From assembly GCA_033807775.1 (NCBI GenBank), contig CM066314.1:40276001-40340000 (forward strand): DNA of 64,000 nt. The letters run 5' to 3'. The notes beneath the pieces are model-generated. The model was not told where the DNA came from and made no database searches. It was given only the letters and a program-made list of their open reading frames with translations. A program made the position numbers and the translations under genes. How positions within the stretch are numbered: the first letter of the stretch is position 1; the number at the start of each line of letters is the position of its first letter. Below, in pieces: positions 48,751 through 60,017 of the stretch. The stretch is from Saussurea involucrata. Taxonomy: Eukaryota > Streptophyta > Magnoliopsida > Asterales > Asteraceae.

Positions 48751-51700
48751 AAAGGTACGGGTACTTAGTTCTCATTTCTGATTCTGATTCCCAAGTAGCA
48801 TCCTGACCTCTATGGTGTCTCCACTGTACTTTTACTTGCTTGATCTCCTTTCCATTCTGCAGCACTTTAACTTTACGGTCAACTATGGCTTCGGGTTCCT
48901 CCACAAAGTTCAGCCTTTCATCAACCTGAATATCTGGTAGAGAAACTACCTGATCTGGTGTAACCAAACACTTTCGTAGATTCGAAACATGAAAAGCATT
49001 ATGGACTCCGCTTAACTCCGGCGGAAGTTCTAGCCGGTAAGCTACTTCACCGATTCTATCTGTTATTGCAAACGGTCCGATGTACCTTGGACTGAGTTTA
49101 CCTTGCTTTCCAAATCGAATGACTCCTTTCCAAGGCGAGACTTTTAACATCACGAAATCTCCAACTTGGAATTCTAACGGTTTTCGGCGTCGGTCAGCGT
49201 AGCTTTTCTGTCTGTCTTGAGCCACTTTCAATCGTTCCCGAATCTGAGTAATCTTATCCGCGGTTAACTGAACTATATCTGGCTCTGCTAATTGCTTTTC
49301 TCCCACTTCATTCCAACACAGAGGCGTTCGGCATTTTCTACCATACAGAACTTCAAACGGTGCCGCTTGTACGCTGGAATGATAACTGTTATTGTAGGAA
49401 AATTCAATCAATGGCAAATGCTTATCCCATGATCCCCCAAAATCAACAATGCAGGCCCGTAGCATGTCTTCCAAAGTCTGAATCGTTCGTTCACTTTGAC
49501 CGTCAGTTTGAGGATGATACGTTGTACTTAACTTTATCTGCGTCCCCATTTCTTTTTGAAAACTTCTCCAGAACCTTGAAGTAAAATGACTACCACGATC
49601 AGAAATAATTGATATTGGAACTCCATGTCGAGTTACTATTTCGTCGATGTACAATTTGGCTAGTCTTTCTAACGGATAGGATTCTTTTATTGGCAAAAAG
49701 TGAGCAGACTTTGCCAACCTATCAACGATCACCCAAATGGCATCAAACCCTTTCGGAGTCCTTGGTAGCTTCATGATGAAATCTGTAGTAATCTGATCCC
49801 ATTTCCACATAGGTATCTCTAAACGCTGTAACTGCCCAAAAGGTTTTTGATGTTCAATCTTCACTTTCTTACAAGTAGAACAACCCTCCACATACTGAGC
49901 AACACTTCTTTTCATTCCCGGCCACCAGTAAAATTGTCTTAGATCTTTATACATCTTATTCGTACCTGGATGAATAGAGAAACGAGATTGATGAGCTTCT
50001 TGTAGTACCCGATCACGTAAACCACCCAAACGAGGCACCCAAATTCTGTTTCCCAGACACAATAACCCACGATCATCTGTTAAAAGTGTTGTTGATATTC
50101 CTACTAACCGTTCTGGTTTCAAGTTTTTCTCTTGAAAGGCTTCTACCTGACATTTCTTCAATTCGTCAAAGATATTAGGTAGAAGTTCAGCTCGTAGTGC
50201 AATTGCTTTTATTGTTCCACTTCTTTCTTGACGACTCAGGGCATCAGCTACCACATTTGCCTTTCCCGGATGATAGAGAATTTCACAGTCGTAGTCATTC
50301 ACCAGTTCTAACCATCTTCTTTGCCTCATATTCAATTCCCGTTGATCGAAAAGATGTTGGAGACTCTTATGATCGGTAAAAATTTGACATTTAGAACCGT
50401 ACAGATAATGTCTCCAAATCTTCAGCGCGAAAACAACTGCTGCAAGTTCCATGTCGTGTGTAGGATACTGTCGTTCATGATCTTTCAGTTGGCGAGAAGC
50501 ATAAGAAATAACTTTCACACGCTGCATTAGTACACATCCCAGTCCTAGTTTGGAAGCATCACTGTAAACAACAAAGTCATCGGAACCTTCAGGTAGTGAC
50601 AGGATCGGTGCGCTACAAAGTCTTTCTTTCAAAATTCTGAATGCTTCATCCTGTTCTGCTTTCCATTCAAACTTTATGTTTTTTCGGGTCAGCTTGGTTA
50701 GAGGCGTAGCGATACGAGAGAAATCTTGTATAAACTTTCGATAGTAGCCGGCTAAACCCAGAAAACTTCGTACTTCAGTTGGCGTCCTCGGCGGTTCCCA
50801 CTTTTCAATTGCCTCTATTTTCATCGGTTCAACCTGAATACCTTTCTCGAAAACTACATGCCCAAGAAATTGAACTTCCCGTAGCCAGAACTCACATTTA
50901 GAAAATTTAGCATACAACTGTTCCTTCTTCAACAATTCAAGAATCAAACGAATATGCTGTGCGTGTTCTTCTTTGGATCGGGAGTAGATAAGGATATCAT
51001 CGATAAACACAATAACGAATTTATCAAGATATGACTTACATACTCGATTCATTAAATCCATAAAAGCAGGTGGGGCGTTTGTCAGGCCGAAGGGCATCAC
51101 TAAGAATTCGTAATGACCATACCTTGTGCGAAAGGCAGTTTTTAGGACATCTCCTTCTTTGACCTTCATTTGGTGATAACCAGATCTTAGATCAATCTTG
51201 GAGAAATAGCAAGCTCCAACTAGTTGATCGAAGAGATCATCAATTCTAGGAAGCGGATACTTGTTCTTGATCGTGCGCTTATTCAGTTCCCGATAATCAA
51301 TGCACATCCTCATCGAACCATCCTTCTTTTTCACAGACAGAACCGATGCACCCCATGGCGAAGAACTAGGTCTGGTGAAGCCCTTATCTGAAAGATCCTG
51401 CAGTTGTGTCATCATCTCTTTCATCTCTGGAGGTGCCAAACGATACGGTACACGAGCAACAAGAGCGGATCCAGGAATCAGATCTATGCCAAACTCTACT
51501 TGTCTAACGGGCGGAAGACTATTCAAATCTTCTGGAAAAACTTCCGGAAATTCACTAACAACAGCAATATCTTGCAACTTATTCTTTTCTAGCTTAGTAT
51601 CTATCACATAAGCTAAGTAACTCGGACAACCTTTATTAACACACTTACGAGCTTTCATCATAGAGATAAGGCAAGACTGATGATTTCTACGGTCACCATA

Positions 51701-53293
51701 AATCACTACTGGTCCCTTCTCAGGTAAGACAACATTAATTAACTTCTTATCGCAAACTATACTATCCTGATTTTCGGCTAACCAATCCATTCCCACTACC
51801 ACATCAAACTCGATCAAAGCTATAGGAAACAACTGGATAGGTACTCCACACCCATCTATGTTTATCACACAACTATCAAATACCTCTTTAACTGATACTT
51901 GATTATAATTTGCATTATCTACCATTAAAGCACGATCTAACACTTTAGGTTTTAAATGCATATAAGCAGCAAATGAAGGAGACACGAACGATCGGTTTGC
52001 ACCAGAGTCAAATAACACTTTAGCACGTGTAGAGTTTATTAAGAATGTACCTGTAACCACATCAGGAGTTTCCTCCGCTTCTTGTGCTGTCATCTGAAAG
52101 GCACAACCCCTAGCTCTTGGTAACTCTGGCCTTGGTACTACCGGTCTTACTCCCGCTGGTCTCACTGAAGTACCACCCTGTTGTATTCTCCCTCGTGGAC
52201 AATCAGACTGAATGTGATCAGGAGAATTGCATAAGAAACAGAATCGAGTTACTTTACAGTCTTTAGCAATATGGCCGGTCTTTCCACACTTGTAACACAC
52301 TCTAGGATCAACTTGACAATTTCCTTGATGAAAACGGTTGCATTTTGGGCAAGGTCTTTCAGCTGGTCTGAAAGGTGTACGACTATCAAATCTCTGAAAT
52401 CTGGACTTCTTTAGATCATACTGTGGTCCTTCCCATTTTCTTTTTCCAGTACTCTTATCACCAGCATCTCTTCCTCTATCCCGTTCCACATTTTCCGCGG
52501 CATCTACTGCGGCTGAGAAGGTTTCCGGTCCCTTTGCAATCACAAGACTTCGGATTTCTGACTTTAACCCGAAAATAAACCTTTCCATCTTCAGTGCCTC
52601 CGTGGCAACATAGTACTCTGCAAAATGAGAATTCTCCAGGAAACGAGCTGTATAATCCCTAACCGATAAACTCCCTTGTTGTAGGTTCATGAATTCTTCC
52701 TCCAGCTGTCTAACTGCTGCTTGTGGACAAAACTGTCTCTTAAAAGCTGTAGTGAATTTGTCCCAAGAGAAAGTAGAATACACATCAGATTCTCTAGAGG
52801 TAATGAGAGCTTCCCACCAATATAAAGCATTTGCTTTCAACATCGCGGTTCCGTATAGCACTCTATCTTCTTCAGCGCACTTGCTGGTCTTGAAGACAGC
52901 TTCTATCTCTTTTAGCCACCTCATGGCCTTCACTGGATCTCTTTCTCCTGCATAGGTTGGAGGTTAGCAACTTATAAACATCTTATAGTCACACTTCCTG
53001 GGCACTGGTATGACAGTAGGTGTAATGGGTATCTCGTCTTCCAGATTAGGATCTGGTATTTCAGTTTCAGTATTACGAGTTCGGTCGAACATAGCCTGTA
53101 TACTTGCTTGCAGTCTTCCCATTTCAGCCGTCAAGTCGTCTCTTGTAACAAATTCATTACCCCGCGGCTGAACTCTGCCTCCAGTTCTGCCCCTGCCTCT
53201 TTCTCCCCCTCTTCCCCTTGTCCCGACTGTTGGATTAGTTCTACTAGGGTTTCCTTCTTCCTCCCTATTTGTACGTCGAGTACCACTTGCCAT
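48751..53293 (-). pseudogene. G1 gag-pol polyprotein (Ty3/gypsy), one nonsense codon
   Basis: The likely start is MASGTRRTNR at 53293. The frame is open apart from one TAA at 52964-52966 (after KMFISC), then continues for over 1,390 codons. Numbering from 52933: three CCHC-type knuckles at about 193-245 (CYKCGKTGHIAKDC, CFLCNSPDHIQSDC), retropepsin FDSGANRSF at about 307, RT with VIVFIDDILIYS at about 640, RNase H (YSDASKLGLG) at about 790, integrase HHCC zinc domain at about 983-1019 and DDE core to about 1150 (DGQSERTIQT), then a C-terminal chromodomain-like stretch (VQWRHHRGQDATWE). The last three codons lie at 24528-24540 because G2 inserted there. Chromovirus, perhaps Tekay-like. Confidence 0.9.
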
Positions 53294-53541
53294 TCTGTAG
53301 ATTTCAACAAGGTTAATATGCACATAAGCACATACCCCATATAATAAGGTTTTCTAGTTCAAACATGTACCTGTAAGTTCATGATTACACTGGCCAAATG
53401 TAATTTGAAATTACCTTACATGATGTTACTTCTACCTTTTTATATTTAGCATCCCAAGGTTCTAATATAATAGGGACATCCTACTTCACATGCAGTTTAA
53501 GTCTAGGTACAGATACGAATACCTAAATCTCTTAAACTAGG

Positions 53542-53553
53542 GCTCTGATACCA
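53542..53553 (-). promoter_or_regulatory. G1 primer-binding site (initiator tRNA-Met type)
   Basis: It reads TGGTATCAGAGC on the minus strand, two bases inside the 5' LTR. The leader 53294-53541 between it and gag has no other feature I can name. Confidence 0.85.
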
Positions 53554-53555
53554 TC

Positions 53556-55202
53556 TGTAACGACCCGGATTCCCAAACAAGCATCAAATAACATACATTG
53601 CATAACATCGTTACATAACAAGATACATCATATAACAAGTACGGTCCCTTAGTCTTTACAATCCAAAATAAAGTATTTCATTACAAACTTTTCTCTAACT
53701 AAATACATGATATCTGATAACGAGGTTATAACTACAAAACACGTCATAGTCTTCACATTATAAGTCTTCCCAAAAGCTAGCCACCGATTACTCTATTCAC
53801 TTGCTCTTACCCGATCCACGACCTGGAATACATATTTTTAAAACAAAATGAGGGTTAGACCTAGTGGTCTAAGTGAGAAAATCCCTGTTAGTTGGAATTC
53901 ATTTGCACAAACACCAAATACATAACAAAAATATAAATACCACTTAGGACTCATGCATTGTGTACTTTCCTGTCTCATTCCCATGGCCAAATTAGATGGT
54001 TACGAGCCAACTAATCAATTTACTCCGCTGTACTTAATACAGCCAACACCGCTGTCCCTTCGTACAACCAACTCCACCGGTCCTAAGCCCGGCCAACTTG
54101 TACTCATGTAGTGTAATACTCATATAAACATAATATGCACACTATTACACTATTTATCACATTCTCATTCCACATATATATGTATTCCAGTTTAAAAACG
54201 TTTTAAAGTAAAACTCACCTGATTGCTTATCACAACGCTTCCAACCCTTTCTCAAAAACAGTTCAACTTTCACCCCAAATCCTCAGAATCTGAAACAATT
54301 TGATACAAGTATCTCTTTACCAAAATGGAACACATAAGACTTACTAGGCTAAAGACTCTAGATAAATCTATCTAACTCTCATCCTCAAATGTTTCCCCCA
54401 CACCCGAACTTAAGTCGAGTCCACAGTATATTCAGTCCTCATTCATTCCCTATCCAAGAGTCAACAAAACTCAGGTTACTGGATCCTCAAAAGCATCTGG
54501 AATCTCCGACAGTAACCAAACAGCTTAAAGTTTCCGGACACCACAAGACTATCCGTACAACTTAAACAATCCGGACAGCATCACTTTCCGGACGACATAA
54601 ACAATCCGGATGACATCCGGAAACCAAAGTAAGCCGGACACCATCCGGTATCTAATGTCACCCGGAAACTTAAGGAAAAGAAGAACTTACCGGATGAGAC
54701 TCGTCCGGACACCATCGAAAAGGGACTACCGGACACATTCAAAAATACTATCGGACACATTCATATTGTGTCCGGAAACCTCTGTCGATTTGCTCATTTT
54801 CTACCCAGATTCGACAGAAATCATTACCAGATGTGAAATCGACTATTCTACTCCGATGGTAACCTTCTACTATCAATTATAAACATAAAATGTAAAGGAA
54901 CATACCTTAATAACTTTCCAAGTACACCAAATTGAATCCCTAGCCACAAGACCCTCCTTTCTCCTTCTTCTCTTCTCAAAACACACACACACACACTGAA
55001 TGTTTACTGCTTATGAAAATATCTGAAGGCTGAATGATAATATCAAACCAAAATTACCATTTTAGACCTTGCACTATTTACTAATGACTAAAACACCCTT
55101 AAACTTATAATTTAACCCAAACTTACCCTAAACATCAATTATAGAGTTAAATAAATTTAACGGAATTAGGATTTAACTAACGAACTTACCCGGGGTATTA
55201 CA
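53556..55202 (-). repeat. G1 5' LTR (intact copy, 1647 bp)
   Basis: It begins tgtaacgacccgg next to the primer site and ends ggggtattaca. It aligns along its length with 10944-11757 followed by 23656-24489, which establishes the C1 insertion point. It contains a stretch rich in tccggac words (about 54530-54780). Confidence 0.92.
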
Positions 55203-56062
55203 TTCATATACGCAGCCTCAGCCTTTTCAATAGAAGAAAACTCATGCCCAACCAATAACTTAAATTCATCATCAACGCGGGGGATCCAATACTTCGTACC
55301 ACCAGGAGTCACGAACGTGTCAACAACATCTATTACGAAATTGGAAAATTTGTTTAAAAATAAAATTACAAAAAAAAATTGTAGACAACTGAATACAATT
55401 AACATTTATTATGAAACAGTTTCATGCTTCATATAATTACTGATCATTTAATGATGAATGTATAATTTCATACACTATTATTCATAACTTATAACGTTTC
55501 ATAATTCTCATACAAACAACCTTAAATTAAAAACCCATTATCATATGGTCCCGGGAAAAAAATAATTGTCGAAATCGCAAAGTCCAAGCCAATAAATTTA
55601 AAACTATTCACGCATCATTTATTATAAACAGTTCATGTTTCGTAGAATGATTACTAGTATAAAGATGAATGTAGAATTTCATATACTGTTTCATAACTTA
55701 TGATGTTTCATAATTCTCGTACAAACAACATTAAATTAAAGATCCATTGACATATAGTCTAGGAAAAAAAACTTATGAACAAATTCACAAAGTCCAAAAA
55801 AATAATTTAACACTACACACGTTTCTACTGATTACAAAAATTTCGATTAAACCCTAAAATAATATAAGAACTAACCATTGTCTTTGATGTCATGGACCCT
55901 ATTATCTTCATGCACGATTTCGTCGTCATCTCCCAGTAATGAAGCTTCATCTGCAAACTCGTTACAAGTATCATCTGATTCATCATCTACGATGAACTCG
56001 ACAACAACGGCTGATGCTCGATTTTCGATTTCCATGGCCGAAATAAACGAATCATCATCCAT
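55203..56062 (-). pseudogene. MULE (FAR1/MURA-type) transposase, 5' exons displaced by G1
   Basis: Exon 1 is 55876-56062: a start in MDDDSFISAMEIE followed by an acidic stretch. The intron is 55330-55875 (GTTAGT..TAG). Exon 2 begins at 55329 with TPGGTKYWIPRVDDEF and FSSIEKAEAAYM, the usual lead-in to a FAR1 domain, and stops at 55203 where the G1 LTR begins. The frame continues across the insertion: AAYM here, KYAQLAGFDV at 10943 downward. This shows G1 inserted into a coding exon. Confidence 0.85.
55406..55815. repeat. Diverged tandem duplication (~205-210 bp unit) in the transposase intron
   Basis: Two copies, about 55406-55605 and 55618-55815, share blocks such as tttcataattctc and acaaacaac followed by ttaaattaaa, with many differences. 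They fill most of intron 1 and have no coding content. Confidence 0.55.
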
Positions 56063-56343
56063 GTTCGTAATATAGAAAAAAATTGAAAACAGAAACTGGA
56101 AATATGAAGAAATATCGACGATAACAGTATAATCAAAATCGAAAAAAACTGTTTTAGATTGCATGAAATTCGGGAAACCGAATCTATCCATAATTAACTA
56201 CCTACAAAAAAATCGAAAATAATATTAGTTAAACAAATAATAATATGAAATGCCCTTAATCATGTTTAGCGGCCTAATTAGAATCCTACGGCTGAGATCA
56301 GGTTTCATTGGTTTCATCTTTTTAACTGGTTTCATTTGAAGCT

Positions 56344-56382
<39 letters not shown>
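56063..56382. other. MULE 5' flank and first (TA)n tract
   Basis: Upstream of the transposase ATG. No MULE terminal repeat can be identified. 56347-56382 is (TA)n. A possible half of another foldback element ends in gaagctcc just before it, but I find no partner end. Confidence 0.4.
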
Positions 56383-56385
<3 letters not shown>

Positions 56386-56467
56386 GTGGTATCGGATACA
56401 AACCAGTTAGTTTGTACAAACTCGTACAAACCATACCTAGCTTCATGATTTTGTAAATTTGGCTTCA

Positions 56468-56510
<43 letters not shown>

Positions 56511-56671
56511 GCTTCATGAATATATAATTTGGCTTCATGAATATATCATTTGGTATTTTTAACTAATTTTTTACAAAAATAAGGGTATTTTAGGGTATTT
56601 TTGTAAAAAAAAAAATTAGTTAAAAATGCCAAATGATATATTCATGAAGCCAAATTATATATTCATGAAGC

Positions 56672-56716
<45 letters not shown>

Positions 56717-56799
56717 TGAAGCCAAATTTACAAAATCATGAAGCTAGGTATGGTTTGTACGAGTTTGTACAAACTAACTAGTTTGTATTTGATACCCTG

Positions 56800-56801
<2 letters not shown>
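56383..56801. mobile_element. Foldback MITE 1, almost fully palindromic
   Basis: Arms of about 200 bp: ggggtggtatcggatac ... ggcttcatgaat pairs with attcatgaagcc ... gtatttgataccctgcc. The centre is near 56587. Each arm also contains its own (TA)n run (about 56471-56506 and 56672-56713) at the mirrored place. No coding capacity. Confidence 0.8.

Positions 56802-56849
<48 letters not shown>
56802..56849. repeat. (TA)n microsatellite
   Basis: About 24 TA units between MITE 1 and MITE 2. Confidence 0.95.
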
Positions 56850-56853
<4 letters not shown>

Positions 56854-57110
56854 CTGTTTCCGTTACAAACCAAATAGATTGTACAAACTCTGCAAACCAA
56901 TCTTAGCCGTTCATCAACTCTTATCAATATCTGATTTTATTATGTTTCCTAATTTAAAGTCATTATCATAATTAATGAACGTTATCATCTTCCATATATA
57001 TCACAATCACCATTAATGAATCATAATAATTACCATAAATATATTTGTTGTTTTCTAATATAGTGGTTTGCAGAGTTTGTACAATCTATTTCGTTTGTAA
57101 ATGAAATGCA

Positions 57111-57112
<2 letters not shown>
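56850..57112. mobile_element. Foldback MITE 2
   Basis: Terminal inverted repeats of about 48 bp with few mismatches: the shared core agattgtacaaactctgca at the left appears reverse-complemented at 57065-57090. Shorter than MITE 1, different core. Confidence 0.75.

Positions 57113-57163
<51 letters not shown>
57113..57163. repeat. (TA)n microsatellite
   Basis: About 25 TA units between MITE 2 and MITE 3. Confidence 0.95.
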
Positions 57164-57165
<2 letters not shown>

Positions 57166-57392
57166 ACGGTAATCAAATGAGAACCGTAAAAAGGTTGGGA
57201 ACCGTGAAAACCGATCTAAACCATTAATTGATTGAATTTATTATGGGTTAGATCGGTTCTCACAGTTCTCAATCTTTTAATTATAACCATGTGATCAAAG
57301 ATTTAATTATAATCATTGGATCAAAACCAAATTACGGCTTTAGATTGGTTCTCAAGGTTCTCACTCTTTTTTTGGTTCTCACATGATTTAAC

Positions 57393-57395
<3 letters not shown>
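57164..57395. mobile_element. Foldback MITE 3
   Basis: Ends ggacggtaatcaaatgagaacc and ggttctcacatgatttaacccc are imperfect inverted repeats. The inner parts also contain repeated ggttctca words. No coding capacity. Confidence 0.7.

Positions 57396-57441
<46 letters not shown>
57396..57441. repeat. (TA)n microsatellite
   Basis: About 22 TA units between MITE 3 and MITE 4. Confidence 0.95.
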
Positions 57442-57445
<4 letters not shown>

Positions 57446-57753
57446 CAGGTTCAGGGGAAAACCCTAAATAACTAGAAAACCAGAAAACCACAAAAATACG
57501 GAGAAAAAAGTATATCAATATGGATGTCAAATTAACGAGAAAAATATGATCGTTTATTTGGTGCAATTTATTTCATTCGAATTTTGTTCATTTTTCGTAT
57601 TTTTTCGAATAAAAAACAAGGGGGTGAGGTTTTTTAATTTAGATAATATTGTTGTAACCGTCCGTCTAATCACATCCATCAGATCATCTAATCCAACGGT
57701 TAATAAAGTGTTTTTTAGTTTTCCATTTATTTGAGGTTTTCCCCTGAACCTCC

Positions 57754-57754
<1 letters not shown>
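57442..57754. mobile_element. Foldback MITE 4
   Basis: Left end gggtcaggttcaggggaaaa, right end ttttcccctgaacctccc: inverted repeats extending about 40 bp with mismatches. Confidence 0.75.

Positions 57755-57805
<51 letters not shown>
57755..57805. repeat. (CT)n then (TA)n tract
   Basis: A CT run followed directly by TA units. It forms the border between MITE 4 and the pararetrovirus sequence. Confidence 0.9.
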
Positions 57806-57807
<2 letters not shown>

Positions 57808-58080
57808 TCCCATTAAAGAAAGGGTTAAAAACATAAAACCTTTAGAATTACCATTAGTAACATATTATATAATTATAGAAGTTGATGGTTGTAAAGAAGG
57901 ATGGGGAGCCGTTCTTCTTTCTAAATCCAATAAATATAATCCAAAAGAAACAGAGAAAGTTTGTTCTTATACCAGTGGAAATTTCAACAAAACTGGTATG
58001 AATTGGACAAGTTTGGATTTTGAAATACAAGCATTAATTAATGCCTTAGAAAAATTTAAAATATTTTTAAATAAAGAATA
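57806..58080 (+). pseudogene. Pararetrovirus RNase H fragment
   Basis: The open stretch encodes the start of a caulimovirid RNase H: IIEVDGCKEGWGAVL (first Asp), CSYTSGNF and SLDFEIQALINALEKF (Glu). It breaks off at FLNKE, where a movement-protein fragment is joined. It lacks the rest of RNase H and all of RT upstream, because the (TA)n tract begins there. Confidence 0.8.
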
Positions 58081-58168
58081 TACAGGATACAATAACATCC
58101 GAATCTTTTCTAAACAGAATAACCAGAAGAGGATCAGGTTCAAATTCCACACAACATGTTATACAATT
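58081..58168 (+). pseudogene. Pararetrovirus polyprotein 5' fragment, direct copy
   Basis: 88 bp matching about 60084-60171 in the same orientation. Its inverted copy is 58296-58383, making a hairpin-forming pair of arms with a 127-bp spacer. Confidence 0.85.
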
Positions 58169-58170
58169 TT

Positions 58171-58483
58171 ATTAAAAGTCTAATACTGTATTTATGTTTA
58201 ATAAACCTGTTTGATACAAGACTCTTGGATTTAATATATCCAATTGATGTTGATTATAGAGATTAATATTTCTGTCCAAATCTATTTCTTCTTCTAATTG
58301 TATAACATGTTGTGTGGAATTTGAACCTGATCCTCTTCTGGTTATTCTGTTTAGAAAAGATTCGGATGTTATTGTATCCTGTATATTACTTGTGGAACTT
58401 CTTGCTTCCTGTATAGTTCTACTTCTTCCTAAGAAGCTTCTATTGTTATTGTTCATTTTCTGGGTAACCAGTGTGTATATGGT
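58171..58483 (-). pseudogene. Pararetrovirus ORF2 end and polyprotein start, inverted copy
   Basis: Reverse complement of about 59985-60293. On the minus strand the polyprotein start (ATG at 58456) is open for 94 codons, whereas the direct copy at 60014 has lost 4 bp near 60076 and is shifted. So the inverted fragment preserves the older frame. Confidence 0.85.
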
Positions 58484-58733
58484 TTATGGAATGCATGACA
58501 GAATTGGGCATGACATATGAAGAAAGTTATAAAAGCTTACAAGAATACTACAATTTACCCTTAGTAGAAAATATTTTACAAGGAAAGACTATGTTGTCTG
58601 ACTTTTATAAACAAGAACATGGCTACATGGATACAGACATGAATAACCCATATAAAAGACCAAAAACAGAATGGGGAGAAGTTGGAAATAATTCACAAGA
58701 TACAAGTGGAAGAGAAACATGGACAAAGCCTTC
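58484..58733 (+). pseudogene. Pararetrovirus coat-region fragment, direct copy
   Basis: 250 bp matching 61205-61454, apparently without differences. Junctions on both sides are to unrelated viral segments. Confidence 0.85.
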
Positions 58734-59099
58734 CTCATATGGCTGGCTAATCTCTTTATTTCCTATCTTCTTATGTATTTTCTCTAGTTCTTTACACTCC
58801 TTTTAGATCTTCATAGTATATCCCATACAAAAAAAAAGGGCCACCGCTGTCCATACCATCTGGTGCTTCCGCTCTCATCACCTCTGTTAGCTACGCTGGT
58901 GCTTCCACCATCTCTGTAAGTATATCTTTATATGATTTCTTATTCTGTTGTCCATACCATCTGGTGCTTCCGCTCTCATCACCTCTGTTTGCTACGCTGG
59001 TGCTTCCACCATCTCTGTAAGTATATCTTTATATGCTTTCTTATTCTGTTGTCATAGTAGTTTAACGGAAACTCAAAAAATCCGCCATACCCCCATTAT
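58734..59099 (+). promoter_or_regulatory. Viral intergenic region with a 101-bp tandem duplication
   Basis: 58849-58949 and 58950-59050 are two copies differing at about two sites, with CT-rich text (ggtgcttccgctctcatc) and tatatctttatatg. It lies directly upstream of the primer site, where caulimovirids have promoter and leader. Which part is promoter is not established. Confidence 0.6.
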
Positions 59100-59112
59100 T
59101 GGTATCAGAGCC
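59100..59112 (+). promoter_or_regulatory. Viral primer-binding site (initiator tRNA-Met type)
   Basis: tggtatcagagcc, the sequence that defines genome position 1 in Caulimoviridae. It is followed by an untranslated leader to about 59370. Confidence 0.85.
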
Positions 59113-59370
59113 TAGTACGATCCAAAAGATTTAACAGACTTAGTCAGGCTCGTCGGTGGTAGGTAATCCACAATATACGAGAACCCGCTAAGGTGAAAAT
59201 CCAGGGATCATATTATGTTATGATATAAATATGAAGGTTATGATGAATTTTAGGGTCAAGATAAACACTACTATACTAGTTGTTTTAATCTTCATTTGTT
59301 ATCTATCTAAAAATTTTATGGGATATATGAAAATATTATAAAAAGGAGTAAAGAATTAGAGTAATACTAA

Positions 59371-59673
59371 GAGATAGGATTTCACCCAACCATTGATTCA
59401 AACACCTCGTCTGCAACAATAAGACGCTTAGATAAGCTAACTGAAAATCTAGGGTATATTAAAGAGCAAAATAATCAGATTATAAAAGAGCTAAAAGAAA
59501 TTAAAAAATCAATTCCTACAAAACAAGAGATTCAACAGTTAAGTTATTTATTAGAAATAAATAAACCAAAACAGATTGAAACAGAAAATAAAGGGTTACT
59601 AACCAAAATAGAGAAACAGTTAAATAAATTAGAAAAATCTTTAGAAACAGTTAAACAGATAGTAGAAGGTTAA
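59371..59673 (+). pseudogene. Pararetrovirus ORF1 (small coiled-coil protein)
   Basis: About 100 open codons without an ATG at the start, ending TAA at 59671-59673. The content is Lys/Glu/Leu/Ile heptads (LTKIEKQLNKLEKSL). Position and size fit badnavirus-like ORF1. The missing start codon suggests decay or a non-ATG start. Confidence 0.55.
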
Positions 59674-59675
59674 AC

Positions 59676-60017
59676 CTGGCGGCATTTACTAAAGAATACT
59701 CAAAAGCCTTAGAAGACGCAAATAAATACAAACCAGAACTAAATAAAGAAGAAGTTACAGGTTTTACAAACTATCTAGGACAAAGTAAAAGTGATAAACA
59801 GTTTACAAACATATTCAATTTTATAATTAGTTTATTATTACAACTTATTGAAAAGGTCAACAAAGTTATAGACATATTGGAAGATAAAAAAGAATCAAAT
59901 ACAACAACAGCCAGTGATATAGATAAAATCACAGAGGCAATTAACAAATTAAATATCGAAGATATTAAAATTAACAGAAAACCTAAACCATATACACACT
60001 GGTTACCCAGAAAATGA
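59676..60017 (+). pseudogene. Pararetrovirus ORF2 (virion-associated-protein-like)
   Basis: 113 open codons from a CTG at 59676, ending TGA at 60015-60017. The C-terminal coil is followed by a basic tail (RKPKPYTHWLPRK). The stop overlaps the next ATG as ATGA, the stop-start overlap usual between badnavirus ORF2 and ORF3. Small ORFs in this place encode virion-associated, coiled-coil, nucleic-acid-binding proteins. Confidence 0.6.

Noticed and set aside
56225..56446. ORFs with Tyr-Ile repeats near 56.3-57.5 kb and 35.9 kb
   Set aside because: These are translations of (TA)n microsatellites.
59100..59112. LTR-retrotransposon primer site at 59100
   Set aside because: No LTR flanks it. The following ORFs are pararetroviral, so it is the viral primer site.
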